DNA of 64,000 bases from Actinomortierella ambigua (GCA_016098155.1 JAAAJB010000131.1:1-64000), one strand, 5' to 3'. Shown: positions 33,201 through 44,436, numbered from the stretch's first letter. Notes: a model not told the origin generated them from the sequence alone. Numbers and translations are program-made.

Positions 33201-33512
33201 AAGCGCAGCCAAGTCACGGAGGACTCTGACACCGAGACGGACACAGATACCGCGGCTGACGCCGACACCGATAGCAACGCCGACGCCAACGCTAACGCCG
33301 GTCCAGGGAGCAGCTCAGGCACAGAGGTCGAGCACAAGCTGACGGACGGCGACCGCGACAGCCAACAGGCCGAGCCCACCGTGCGCCCTATCTTTTCGCG
33401 TCGCTCTAACAAACGCCAACAGCAGCGGTTCTCGCAAGACTACGCAGAAACGGGGGAGGTTGAAATCGGCCGCATCAGCCTCTTCAGCCCTAAGCTATCG
33501 GCAAGGAAGTAG
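30292..33512 (+). pseudogene. XD: X-family copy with broken 5' exons
   Basis: Closest relative of XA. Exon 1 starts like the others (MPQARKQAWKGDP) but meets a stop after 16 codons, and the EWTNKII and TLKDAVQRL parts lie in different frames. In exon 2 a Trp codon is TAG at 31479-31481. Exons 3-8 are open with the family's phases: the nuclease-like core lies near 32452-32722 and exon 8 runs from near 33124 to the stop at 33510-33512. The C-terminal linker is the longest in the family, a Asp/Thr/Ala/Asn-rich run followed by EVEHKLTDGDRDSQQAEPT, then FSRRSNKRQQQRF and SLFSPKLSARK. Intron 1 carries a MITE-like element. K3 follows head to tail. A shortened product from a downstream ATG remains possible. 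Confidence 0.7.
31038..31269. mobile_element. MITE-like element in XD intron 1
   Basis: About 232 bp bounded by 14-bp terminal inverted repeats, GGGTTAGTGTTTCT at 31038-31051 and AGAAACACTAGCCC at 31256-31269, with one mismatch. It is absent from the same intron of XA, where only a purine repeat is present. No coding potential. I found no clear target-site duplication. Confidence 0.55.
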
Positions 33513-34065
33513 TCATGAGGGCCCCTTTGTCTAGTCTCAGCATCAATAAAGACCGCCCCTCTCCCTCTAATGTATTCATATTATGGAGGTAATGCTTCGT
33601 GAATGAAGTTGTTTGGGAAGGGAGTTAAGCAGCTCTTTTCTCTATCTTTGCAGAATAAGCTGTGCGAACAGTGAGCTGGGCTATGGAGGGACCAGACACA
33701 TATTCCACCACATACCACAGCAACCAACACATTAATAAAGAAGGCGAGCTGAGCAACAGCATTTCTCAATACGCGGAAACGTACCGGAGTGCTAGGTTCG
33801 CCAGATTGTAGACATTTTTGGTAGCAAACGGGCGCGAAGAAGGGAGCAGCGAGGGCACCTGTGGGAATGGTTCTCAGGCACGTCTCACTTTTTTCCTCCA
33901 CAAAAGTCAGGGCCACATGATTCATTTGCCCACTCAGCCCATCGGCTTCCTCACCTCATTCTTCGTCACACATTCACACCCATCTCTTTTGCAGCATCTC
34001 CCCCCCCCTGTCTCTCCCTCCATCACTCCTTCCCTCTTTCTATCTCTCTCTCCCCGGCTCTAGGC
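33513..34065 (+). repeat. X-to-K spacer, copy 2
   Basis: Colinear with 12966-13699: AATAAAGACCGCCCCTCTCCC after the X stop, GCTGTGCGAACAGTGAGCT, then CT-rich text before the K3 ATG. Presumed X 3' UTR and K3 promoter. Confidence 0.65.
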
Positions 34066-37012
34066 ATGGTATTACACCTTGATATGACAGAACCTCTATT
34101 TCTTAAAGTGCCATACCTCTCTCTATCGCTAATGCCCTCACACCCCCACTCCCCAATCTCAGTCACCCTTCTTACTCGGCTCCAAAATAGGCTCAGGCGG
34201 TTTCGGCTCCGTCTACCGTGCTCAACGAGAGGGTTTACAATGTGCTGCCAAAGAGTGCTTCGCCTCCTACGTCGACCTGTCCAATGCAGCCGCCAAGCGG
34301 GAGATTGCCGTTCTCCAACAGCTCCGCCATCGTTACATCATCCAATACTTTGAGTCGCTCGAGCACGACGGCCGCATGTTCATTCTCATGGATCTGGCCG
34401 AGAAGGGAAGTCTTTCGAGCGCTATTACTCGAGGCGAGGTGACGGACTGGCCGACCAAGACTCGGATCGCTCATGAGATTGCTCGAGGACTCGAATATAT
34501 CCATTGTCGAGGGGTCGTCCATCGCGACCTCAAGACAGCCAACGTCCTCCTGACGCGATGCATGGAGGTCAGGCTGTGTGACTTTGGATTGGCCAAGGTC
34601 AAGACCATGAGCGCCTCGTCGTCGTCGGCGGTGTCGACAGGAGAGTTCAAGGGCACATTACGATGGGCAGCACCAGAAGCACTGGATGTACGACCCAAGT
34701 ACTCGATGAAGTCGGATGTCTATGCTCTTGGGATGGTGATGTGGGCCATGGCTGCCAACCATACGGAGCCATTTCATGACCAGCAGGACAACATGGTCGT
34801 TGTCTCGCTGGTTAGGAGCGGTGAGCGTGAGGAGATCCCCGAGGACACACCAGATGAATACCGTTCATGGATCGAGCAATGCTGGCACCAGGATCCGAAC
34901 CAACGACCCGATGCTAGAGACATAATCCTCGAAGATGACGACGTGATCGTGTCGCAATTGGATGCGATTGGCTCTATTCTGTCTCTCGGATCGAGCATCT
35001 GTGGCTCGCTCCGCAATCAACAGGCTCTATACGGACTCGATGGAACATTGGACAGGCTGACGATCATTGACGGACTAGAAAAGAGCCTTAATAACAACAA
35101 TAACAACAATAACAACAATAACAACAACAGCAACAGCGGCAAGGATGTCCGACCGAGCTCACACCAAGGCTATGGCGACGAGGTCCTTAGCTACATCCGA
35201 AAAACAGCCAGCAAAGGCAATGCCGATGCTCAACTATTTCTGGGATGGATGTGTGATCATGGTCTGGATGTTGCTGGATCAACAGAAGATGCTCCTCTCT
35301 GGTACCGCAAGGCGGCACAGCAAGGCCATGCGACGGCTCAGCTCAGACTCGGTCAGATCTATGACAATCATGGTGGTGATTGCGGCGGTGATGACGACGC
35401 CAAGATTGGTGATGGCGAGGCAGCCAGATGGTATCGGATGGCGGCCGAGCGTGGTGAAGCACAAGCACAACTCCGACTAGGCGTCTTCCACTTCCATGGT
35501 CGAAGCGTGGGGCGGGATTATGCAGAGGCTGCCCGTTGGTTCAGAAAAGCCGCCAACCAAGGACTGGCCGAAGCACAGTTCAACCTAGGACTGATGCACT
35601 CCCGTGGCCAAGGCGTTGAGCACAATGATGTCGAGGCTGCGGTCTGTATGAGGAAAGCAGCGGATCAGGATGCGACCGAGGCTCAGTTTGGACTTGGGTT
35701 AATGTACGTGGATGGGCGCGGTGTCGAGCGGTCGGAAGGAATGGCAGCCATGTGGTATCGACGAGCGGCGGATGAGGGTCATGCAGCGGCACAACTCCAT
35801 CTTGGATTGATGCATCGCGAGGGCCGTGGAGTGGATCAGAGCGATACCGAGGCAGTAACATGGTTTCGTAGGTCAGCGGATCAGGATAATTCCGATGCTC
35901 AGGTTCAACTTGGAGACATGTACAAGGATGGCTGCGGCCTTGAAGGGAGCCATGAGGAGGCTATGGTATGGTACCATAGATCCGCAGCCCATGCGAACGG
36001 TGCGGCCGAAGCAAGAATTGGTATGGCATATCATTTTGGCAGGGGCGTCGTCAGAGAATATGACACAGCTGCTTCGTGGTTCCGTAAGGCTGCCGACCAT
36101 AAGGATGCCAGTGGACAGTACTGGCTTGGCAGGTGTCTCCATTACGGTTGGGGTGTCGAAAAAAACGTTGACGATGCGTTCATGTGGTACCGAAGAGCTG
36201 CGGACAGAGGACACGCAGGCGCCGGAGCTCAATTTGCAAGGATGTTTGTCCGAAGCCTAAGGGCTTCGCCTAACAATATGAAGGCCGTACCTTGTCACCA
36301 TGCGGCTATGTCCAACGTTGATGCTTTCGCACAGTTTTATCTGGGAGGGCTGTACTTTCAGGGTCTTGGAGTCAAGCGGGACTATGACGAGGCAGTGGCA
36401 TGGTTCCACATGTCCGCATCTCATGGCCATGCAGAGGCAGAGTTCTACCTTGGATACGCATATGAGAATGGTCTGGGTGTCATGCACAGCGACGTCGAAG
36501 CGGCGAGATGGTACCAAAAGGCCGCCTCACAAGGATATACAGAAGCACAACAGAGTCTTGCTTGGATGTATGATATTGGCAAAGGAGTCGAACAAAACGA
36601 CCAACTGGCTTTCGAGTGGTACACAAAGAGTGCAACTGAAAGGTCTACGTTCGCAGATGTAAATCTCGGATCAATGTACGAGCTAGGCATTGGAGTGAGG
36701 CGCGCTGACTATATAGCCCTCATTCTGATGAGTGAGCATAATTTCATGGATCCATCTGCTCATTTCCACACTGCATGGTTAGGTTCGTCTGACTATCGAT
36801 CACCAAAAAATGACTCGGATGCCATCGCCTTGTATCGTGACGGTGCAGCCAAAGGATATGTTGCTGCACAGTACAATCTTGGTCGGATGTACGAGAAGGG
36901 TCGTGGGGTTCGGATGAATAAGAAACAGGCGATGGAATGGTACAACAAAGCAGCGGGTCATGGACATGAGTATTCACGTCGACGATTGGAGTTTCTCAAG
37001 AAGATTGACTAG
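34066..37012 (+). CDS. K3: protein kinase fused to Sel1 repeats
   Basis: Intact paralogue of K1. ATG-only first exon 34066-34068, 94-nt intron 34069-34162 (GTATTA...CTCAG), second exon 34163-37012; 950 aa. Without the splice, no start precedes the kinase domain in frame until residue 73 (ATG at 34376), which would delete the ATP loop, so the spliced model is strongly favoured. Motifs: GSGGFG, AAKE, HRDLKTAN, DFGLAK, WAAPEAL, all canonical. After the kinase comes a linker with 12 consecutive Asn codons (about 35089-35125), then about 16 Sel1 repeats, including two longer Gly/Asp-rich insertions. Likely a cytosolic signalling kinase with a protein-binding solenoid. Preceded by XD and followed by truncated XE, parallel to XA-K2-XB. 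Confidence 0.92.
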
Positions 37013-37659
37013 TAATAAACTATTAAATGGAAGCGGTTTTATCTATTCCTCCTTTTTACATTCGCAAGAAGGCGATGTGTGAGGATGAGAGTGGAACAAC
37101 CAACTGCCACGCCTCAACCATCGCTCTGACTATTTTTCAGCGCCTACAATGGCCACATTGTTCACAGACAATGTGTTACAGGTTTGTCGCAAAAGTTCAT
37201 CTCCGATGGGTGTGGCTCTCCTCTCAGCAAGCGAGTGGGTCCATCGGCCCCCGCCCTTGGATATGATCAAGGCGCAAGATACGATCATCATGGCTTCGAC
37301 TTGTCGCCGAGCCTCCTTCGGCGAGAGCATCCTGGCAACCTGTTTACAAGAAACAATATGTCATTGCTGCAATCTATATGTACATGAGCATCGAGAGAGG
37401 CCATGTTGCGTTGGTCAAGTACGTCGGCTAACATCCATCATTTGCTTGCTCGTCTCTACCTTTCTGTTTTCTTCTCGAAAAAAAACCTATTTTCTGCTCT
37501 TCTGTTATGGGTACCTGATGCGCGGGGAACGACTGCACCACTCACGCGGTGCTCGACGCGATAAAGAGAGCGGCAGCTAAAAAAAGAAAGTAAAAAAGGT
37601 TCCTAGGCCTGCCTAGTTGTTTACCCACTTAACCACCTCGTGCCAACACATCAGTCACG
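37013..37659 (+). repeat. K 3' flank, K3 copy
   Basis: Colinear with 16513-17229 (ATGGCTTCGACTTG, GAGCCTCCTTCGGCGAGA, CATGTTGCGTTGGT), ending in a shared GCCTAGTTGTTTA...CATCAGTCACGCCA segment just before the truncated X copy. No separate gene was seen. Confidence 0.65.
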
Positions 37660-38500
37660 CCAAGCATGGTGATGTTTTGCCCTACCCATCAGCGAGTCAA
37701 ATATGTTTATCCAAATCGACACGGTGATAATGCACCTCTTGCTTTAGAGTCTCTTGAGAACTACACCCTAAACAAAAGCTCCCTTCTTCTTGTTGTTCTT
37801 TTCCTGCTAGAAAGCCGCTCTAGGCTGTTGAAAGGGCTGCTGTGGAGCCTGACGATCCTGTTGTTGCCATATTGTCCGCATCGAGTAGGTACGAGACTAC
37901 CCCTCTATCTTCTACGCGGGGAAGCTCACGAGGAGGTCATCGGTCTCCCGACCTCCTTGAAGGGGCTCAGGTTATTCATGGCCGAGTCAGCACCTTTCGT
38001 TCTCTACAATTACGCAGTAAGTTTCCAACCATTGCAGATCAAAGAAAGGACCGAGCCCTAAAATGTGTACTGCACGCTCTGCCTCATGCTGACAAGGCAC
38101 AAACGTATCTTAACTGTAGAGCTGGCTTGCAGAGTACGAAAAGACGATTGAGGCGCAAGTGGAGACGCGAACGAATGACAGTCTTGGGAAAACGTAGTCA
38201 GGTTTCAGAGAACACGGAGACGGAGACGGAGACGAATGCCGACAGCAACGCCAACGCCAACACCGACGCCGGTGCAGATAGCAGCTCAGGCACAGAGATC
38301 GAGCACAAGCTGACGGACGGCGACCGCGACAGCCAACAGGCCGAGCCCACCATGCGCCCTATCTTTTCGCGCCGCTCTAACAAATGGCAACAGCGGCGGT
38401 TCTCGCTCGATTACGCGGAAACGAGGGAGGTAGAGATTGGCCGCATCAGCCTCTTCATTCCCAAGTTATCGGCGAGGATGCGTCAAGTATCTCAAGGAGG
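37660..38500 (+). pseudogene. XE: 5'-truncated X-family copy
   Basis: Begins within the intron 6 region, like XB, with a rearranged exon 7 (start scrambled, then HEEVIGLPTSLKGLRLFMAE and FVLYNYA followed by the usual GTAAGTTTCC donor) and an exon 8 with a frameshift near 38170. The acidic linker and FSRRSNKWQQRRF, IGRISLF tail can be read in a shifted frame. The original stop is lost and the frame runs into the next fragment. Confidence 0.75.
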
Positions 38501-38539
38501 CTGTGAGCCTGACTGTATAGGGCTATGTCGCTTTTCTGC

Positions 38540-38850
38540 GCGCACCATACAGGCAGAATCATCAGCGAAGCAGCGCCGTTTCTTTGAATGGACCAACACA
38601 GTCATCCATGTGCACGCATAAGACTCTCAGGGATATCGTGGAGCGTTTGGATAAGGAGCTAACCTCCAAAACCGTGGGTATCGATCGTGTCTTGGTCGTC
38701 CAAGCTGGATCGGACGGAGCGCATAGCCGAAGAGACAACGGGCCAGCCGAGCAAACACTATATCCGACGCATAGGATCCTTTGGGGCTGTCCAGCATCAC
38801 ATCGCCAGAGACGGACATCCAGTGGTTGCATAGCGGGTAAAAAAGACAGC
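38540..38850 (+). pseudogene. X exon-1 fragment downstream of XE
   Basis: Matches the part of X exon 1 around EWTNKII and ..RLEKELTSK.VGI (here FEWTNTVIHV and VERLDKELTSKTVGI in another frame) and the exon end TSSGC. This is the 5' piece of a further X copy placed directly after XE. Nothing of exons 2-8 follows. Confidence 0.65.
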
Positions 38851-39183
38851 GCGCATTATAGACCGTGCCGTTAGTAGAAGCCAAGTTCTTTTTTCTTGCA
38901 ATAAATCGTTTACGGGTCTATTTGACCCCTTTTAAGATACTCTCAGGCACTATGATCGTTTTCAGTGACAATTCCCCTTCTCTCTTTATTTACAGCGCAC
39001 AGTAAGGGTTGAAAAAAATTGCAGAGAGATATCTGAGGAGGGCCTTAGAGTAAGGATGGAAACGCCGGAGAATGGCAAGAGCTTTCAGGCGGCCACAGAT
39101 TGGATGGGGTTCGGTCGGCACGGGCATGGAGGGGAGGGGGGAAGGAAGGAGTGGTGAGAGAAGCTAGGAAGACAGGGTGTAGC
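38851..39183. other. Stretch without a recognisable gene
   Basis: End of the K/X block. AT-rich text with AATAAA at about 38901, then a GA-rich part. No coding signal. Confidence 0.4.
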
Positions 39184-40488
39184 TTAGTGGAAGAGATGCG
39201 GGTGTCGTGAATGAAGGGCCGCCACCACCCTATCCACACTCACCCTGGCCGCCACCAGCCCCTTGTCTTTGAGCTGGAGAACAGCAAGCTCCAGTTCGCA
39301 ATCCTCTGTGACGAGGAGTACTACTACTTCTTCCAACATCCCGGCGTAGTAGATCCTCGCCAGGAACCGCCCAATCTCATGACCGACCGCCCCCTCCTGG
39401 GGTCGATACACTCTCACCTCAGGGGTAAAACCCCTCGGCAACGCCGGCTGAGTCGCGTTGGAGAATAGCATGAACTGAACTCCGGACTCGGTCGGGTCGA
39501 CCTCCAAGAAGTGGTGAGGGACATGCCGCTGGGTACTGTCCACCACCACCAGGGTATCGACGCCGCCCTCGTGGAGGTGGAGTAGCTGCCTCCACTGTTC
39601 CTCGTCACTCGACCCCGTCTCGAACCAAAGGGGGGGATGACGGCACTTGAAAACCTTTTCTTGTTGCAGTTCCTCCAGATGGGATTGGGCATCCTATTTA
39701 ACCAAGAGAAGACAAACCATGAGTGAAGAAGTCCTCGTTGCTCAGCCGTTAGTGACTAAGCAAATAATAAACTGATATAACTGGTCCTGTCGAAAGGATG
39801 GTTGGGTTGGGTTGGGACGGTTCAACCAAACAACTGGTTCACAGCAAAACGCATTTTCTCCAGAAAGAGGATTGGGACACAAAGGCAAAGATCACTCCAA
39901 CTTCTCGGCAACAACAACAACAACAGTGTCCGAACCAACATCGTCGCAGGTAGCAACATGTAGCTCAATAACAAATATGGACCTGTCGGACGGAATTTTG
40001 CTCTTGAGCAACGACAACAATAATACCTCGTCGCTTAAACTCAAAAAAAATGTGGAGACTTTCTCGATCCCAACAGTAATGACAACGAATTGCAGTCCAT
40101 TGCAGAAATGTAGTCTCATTGGGCCACCGTTGTCCAGCACGAATGGACAGCAAGAAATGATAGCGAGGGCATCAAAGAATCAAGGAAAAGCAGAGCCATA
40201 TTTCCCGGCCACAAAGGAAGAGAAAAAGAAAAAACTTACTTTCTTCTCTTCACGCAGAGCTTCCTTAAGTTCAGCTTGTGTCGCGCGGCAAGGGACCTCC
40301 ATTGTGACAATATCGCCAAATACTTGCAACCAGTATTCGAAGGCGTCCTCGAGGTCGACCAGCTGGCTGGCATCGATGGCACGTTGGCCCCGCTGACGTG
40401 CCCAATACATGATACATATGTCGGCACCGTCAGCATGCTTGATGAAGTGTGCGAATGATTCGCGGAGAATGAGCAGGGGAGTCGTCAT
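39184..40488 (-). CDS. Two-exon 252-aa protein, possibly NYN/PIN-like
   Basis: Exon 1 is 40488-40240 (83 codons, ATG at 40488, donor GTAAGT) and exon 2 is 39693-39184 (acceptor AAATAG), in phase, 252 aa. I do not recognise the family for certain. The start reads ADICIMYWARQRGQ...DLEDAFEYWLQVFGDIVTMEV, the middle VDTLVVVDSTQRHVPHHFLEV and the end VVLLVTEDCELELAVLQLKDKGLVAARVS. That order of a short strand, a helix ending in GDIV and a late TED..LE..VLQLK.KG strand-helix recalls NYN/PIN ribonuclease folds, in which acids at these positions bind metal. This is inference. No membrane helix. The 546-nt intron is long for this window. A partial copy lies at 40.9-41.9 kb. Confidence 0.55.
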
Positions 40489-40901
40489 GATGCACGGAGG
40501 AAGAGTAAGGTGAGGAATTGTCGACTGCTTGAAGAAGAGTGTCTAGTGGACTAAATATTTCGTCCATTTCTTTGTCGAACATATTACCGCTCCTTATTTG
40601 TTGCCCCTGGAGAAACTGCTGTACGTGGTCCCAAAGGGGACTTTGGATACTGAACAGAATATTGTCCTTGGCAACCTGCTACATGCGAAAGGGGCGGGAA
40701 GAGTACGTGCGCGTAGCAGCAGGCATTGTATGAGTAATGTTATGTATGTATATGTGAACGTTGGGCAACTAGAAGACACTTTCTCGTGGAGCACCATGGA
40801 GGGCGCAAAAACGATCCCACTACATGGACTATCAGCCCTGTTGACCATCTCATCCCATCCCAAGCACAGTAGTCTCCAACATATCTATCCTCTTTAACAT
40901 G
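40489..40901. other. Intergenic, promoter side of the 252-aa gene
   Basis: Upstream of the start at 40488. Short frames only. I see no feature beyond the expected promoter. Confidence 0.35.
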
Positions 40902-41004
40902 TCATTTCGATACTTGCTTGCATAGATGTACCTTTATTTTGATACCAAGAAAAACGGCAAGGACAGCTTGGCGGCGCGGTCCCTCCTCGGCCTTCCTATG
41001 GCAT

Positions 41005-41037
<33 letters not shown>

Positions 41038-41930
41038 GACTTGAGTTCGGCGATCTCCTCGGCTCTTGCGAGTCTCCTCCAAGGCCCGGTTTTCCTTGAG
41101 TAGAGCCTTCTCGGCCTCTGCCTGTCGTTCCAACTGGCTCCGGACAAATTCATGTCCTCGTCCTTCCTCTTCTTCTCCTGCTCCACCTCCTGCTGCTCGT
41201 CGCACCACGGCTCGTGGGTCAACCCGATGTCTGTCAATATCTAGGTGGGACCGCTCCTCCTATGAACACGAAAGAAGAAAATGGCAGCAAAGAACAAGAT
41301 TAAGAAAAGTCCTGTTGGTGGCTCGACCTTGCATGTTCACCCAACCCAAACGAAATGAAGACATACCTCTCGTCGATTGTGGCTCCTGGTAGAACCATAT
41401 GAATACCTATGTGGCCTACTATTTATAGATGATCAGGTCAGACGACGAAAAAGTCAATAAATGTGATGGAACTGCCCCCTCTTCTTTGGGCACTCTACAA
41501 GGCAGTCCATTGCGGAAATGTTGTCTCCTTGGGTCACCGATATCCAGCACGAAAGGACAACAGGGGATGGCAGCGAGAGGCATTCAAGAATCAAGGAAGG
41601 GAAGGCCACAATCCCAGGCCACAAAGGAAAAAAAAAAAACTTACTCTCTTCTCACGCACACTGCTTCAGCACCTACAGTCAGAGAGCGTGGGCATCTTCA
41701 AGGACGACCAGCTCACTGGCATCCTTAGCGCTTTGGCAGCGTCCGAGTGCCCAGTCCAGGATGCAAAGCTCTGCGCCCTTGGCATCCTGGATGTACTTTG
41801 TGTACGACTTGCTGATGATCTCTGAGGGATTCACTATGAAAGGATGGAGAAGGTGGATTGCACTTTTATTTTGTAGAGCGTGGGAAAGATATCGAGGGGG
41901 TGGCTGAGAAACAGACTTGTTCAACAGTTG
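40902..41930 (-). pseudogene. Partial, diverged copy of the 252-aa gene
   Basis: Around 41690-41850 the minus strand reads SEIISKSYTKYIQDAKGAELCILDWALGRCQSAKDASEL in pieces, matching exon 1 of the 252-aa gene (ESFAHFIKHADGADICIMYWARQRGQ..DASQL). The intron-side DNA is also shared (GGCAGTCCATTGCGGAAATG and the AAAAACTTACT donor region). Exon 2 is replaced by a charged coiled-coil-like frame (about 41000-41255: LERQAEAEKALLKENRALEE) that ends in an Ala or Gln run. It may be a gene remnant or a gene with a new end. I have no evidence for function. Confidence 0.5.
41007..41036. repeat. (CTG)10 trinucleotide repeat
   Basis: Ten perfect CTG units; on the minus strand they would code poly-Gln or poly-Ala depending on frame. 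Confidence 0.9.
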
Positions 41931-42333
41931 GAGGCTGTATGGGATGGCAAGGGAGCAGGGTGAATGATATTATGTAGAGTGGCTGGGCTAATGCTATGGG
42001 GGAGAGCGCATAGTTCCTCGACCGCGTCGCGTTCAAAAGAGAGACCACCACAGTCCACCGATGAGCTTGATCTCCGCTTCGCGCGGGGCTCTCTGACCCG
42101 TATTTGTTATGTTTGAGTGGTACCAGCACAGAAAATGCAAGACCAGGGTAAGTGTATGAAGAACTTATAGGAAGCGCAACTTAAACACCCGCACCAACTC
42201 TCCTTCTGATTTCTGGCCCAGTGCTTGTCAATGTTCATTGGTCAACGGGATCATTTGGGCAGGAAGAAGGAAGGGGTTATGCAGAGGATTGAAATGAAGT
42301 GTTTGGAGTATGTATGCGTGTATTTTCTAAGGG
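41931..42333. other. Intergenic, no gene seen
   Basis: Between the partial copy and the stop of the membrane-protein gene. Short frames without features. Confidence 0.35.
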
Positions 42334-43527
42334 TTATGTAGGAGAGGTCTTTGCTTCTGGTTCCTGCATCGCCCACATCTTTTCTTTCTCCTGCCGAAGC
42401 TCCCAAAGCCGGCGAGGCGACAGGTCCACGTCGCTCATGGAGGTGATCTCGATCTTCTGCCCCGGATCGTCCGCATAGACATGATGGGGTGCCTGTAACG
42501 GTGCATTCCGTAAAGACTTGTCGTGCAGGTCGCCTTCCTCATCGCCTTCTCCGACTCTTTCGTCCCCTGCGTCCATTTTACCATATTGAAGGTTCGTCTG
42601 GATCAGTATGTTGGCGTTGCTAGTGCACGGGGTTTTCATCTTCCTCCTCCTCTCCTCCTCTTCCCTCTCCGTCCACCGTGCCCTCAATCTCAGCCACCGT
42701 CTCCACTCCCTGCGACAGACAATCCCCATATCGATGATCAGCCACATCGAAGCAACCACTGCTGCCACCGACCTCATGACATCGACCTCGCACTGTGCGA
42801 GCACATCGGACTTTAAGGCGTCACAGTCGAATCCTGCTGCATTGGGATTTGCAGAGTCCGACTTGTACTCTGGAATCAGACCCAACGTCAACTCGCTCAT
42901 AAAGAACATTACCATCCCAAAGATGAATACCAATGGAAGCACGATCGTCACGCCATGCCCGACTACCAATACGAGCTTCATCACGAACGACTGAGCCTTG
43001 GCCACGTCTTCCAAGTCCTCGTCGACGTGTCCATATTTTTCGACGTCATGGTGTTGCTCCGACGACAATTGCTGTGGGTCCGCTACAGCCTTTTCTCCAT
43101 CAGCGTCGCCTTTCCTCACTCGCTGCACTTCGACATCCAGATCCTCATCGACATGATTATCCTCATTGCTCTTGTGCTTCTTGTCAGTCTTGTCGCCGCC
43201 AATGTCTTCGTCCTCGTCGTCCACGTCAATTTTCCAAAAGGGGTGCCGTGTCCGCCATCGTCGGGCCCTCTCGACAATCCTTGGTAAAGGTCGTCCCGAG
43301 GATTTCAAAGGTGTCCACCAGACCCGATCCATCCACACCCTCCTTAATCGCCATCCAATGCCGATCCAGCACCACAGGAACAGACTCGCGCCCGCCATAT
43401 GATAGAGCCGCTTGTCGACATTGCCGACTTTTGGGTAGCCTATGCCAAACTTGGCAATGTTCACCGATACATTGAGCAGCAGGAGTACGACCGTTGTCCA
43501 GCCTTGAAGTAACACCCCTATCGCCAT
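42334..43527 (-). CDS. Uncharacterised membrane protein with four predicted helices
   Basis: One open frame of 397 aa from an ATG at 43527. Hydrophobic segments lie at about residues 5-30 (VLLQGWTTVVLLLLNVSVNI), 44-60 (AGASLFLWCWIGIGW), 185-215 (KLVLVVGHGVTIVLPLVFIF, with FGMVMFFM following) and 250-272 (VAAVVASMWLIIDMGIVC). Between helices 2 and 3 is an acidic, Asp/Glu/His-rich loop of about 120 residues. After helix 4 follows a very basic stretch (CRREWRRWLRLRARW) and a hydrophilic tail. This suggests a multispanning protein with large cytosolic loops. Cys residues in the short loop FDCDALKSDVLAQCEVD between helices 3 and 4 could form a disulfide. No family recognised. Confidence 0.65.
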   Translation of the reverse strand: MAIGVLLQGWTTVVLLLLNVSVNIAKFGIGYPKVGNVDKRLYHMAGASLFLWCWIGIGWRLRRVWMDRVWWTPLKSSGRPLPRIVERARRWRTRHPFWKIDVDDEDEDIGGDKTDKKHKSNEDNHVDEDLDVEVQRVRKGDADGEKAVADPQQLSSEQHHDVEKYGHVDEDLEDVAKAQSFVMKLVLVVGHGVTIVLPLVFIFGMVMFFMSELTLGLIPEYKSDSANPNAAGFDCDALKSDVLAQCEVDVMRSVAAVVASMWLIIDMGIVCRREWRRWLRLRARWTEREEEERRRKMKTPCTSNANILIQTNLQYGKMDAGDERVGEGDEEGDLHDKSLRNAPLQAPHHVYADDPGQKIEITSMSDVDLSPRRLWELRQEKEKMWAMQEPEAKTSPT

Positions 43528-44436
43528 CTCGGACGATGAAACAGATTGACAGGGTATGTGGAAAAAGTGGCGGAAGGAGAGAAAAGGACTTGGGTGGGAA
43601 AGGGAATGAAAGAGTGTTGGAGGTTAGAATATGAGGCGACTGGGTGAAAGAGGGGGAGAGAGGGAGAAAGAGAGAGAAAGAGAGAGAGAGATAGAGAGAG
43701 AGAGAAAGAAAGAGAGAAAGAGAAAAGAAAATAGAAAGGTTGAAGGCCCGAGAGGAGCAAAAGGGCTGAATAGCTTGTCTGCTTTTGCATTTTTTAAACG
43801 AAGCCCGAGAATCAATACCCCTTGGGCGCGGGCAATTGAGTTTGCCGTTCGTATGTGAATGTAACCTTGAAGTCAAATCGCAAAAAAAAAAAAAAAAAAT
43901 CAAAAAACAAAAGCCCAGATAGGCCCTCTTTCTATCCCCTCTGTTTTCCGCGGCGAACAAAGCAAACCTTACCAAACCACCAGTAGTTTTTAGTGACTTT
44001 TTACTCTGTTGGAAAGAGTGTGGCGTAACTTCGCCTTATTTTTGAATGCCGCTTTTTGAAGCAAAAGGCTGTTCTGTTGTGTCGCCCTCTCTACAATAAT
44101 AATCTTGGCGCAATGGTCACTTTTTCTTTTTTTTATTGTAAAAAACACAAGCAACGATAAAAAAGCAACCCTGAACAATACAAAACCCTGGAAGGGTATG
44201 AGAAAAAACAACGTTCGGCAGAAAACAAGGAAATGAACAAAGAAAAAGTAGGCTATGTTACAAGTTTACAAAATGACAACGGTTTGGTGTTCTGTTCAAT
44301 CCCTCCAATAAACCTCCCTCCACGAAAGGGTTGCCAGGGAAGCATAGGAGGGCACCTTTGTCTGCCTCAAAATAAAATAAAAAACAAATGAAAAAAGCAA
44401 GCTGCTCACTCACTCATTCCCCTTCCGGATCAGAGT
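43528..44436. other. Intergenic with GA-rich tract and A-rich runs
   Basis: Promoter side of the membrane-protein gene and 3' side of NOT1. A GA-rich tract of about 90 bp lies at 43650-43740 and a poly-A run near 43882. AT-rich sequence up to 44436 is presumably NOT1 3' UTR. No gene seen. Confidence 0.5.

Noticed and set aside
39796..39820. GGTTGGGTTGGG, telomere-like text
   Set aside because: Only about three short units inside an intron, and not a TTAGGG array.
42933..43475. 180-aa plus-strand frame opposite the membrane-protein gene
   Set aside because: Arg/Pro-rich antisense shadow without start context or features.
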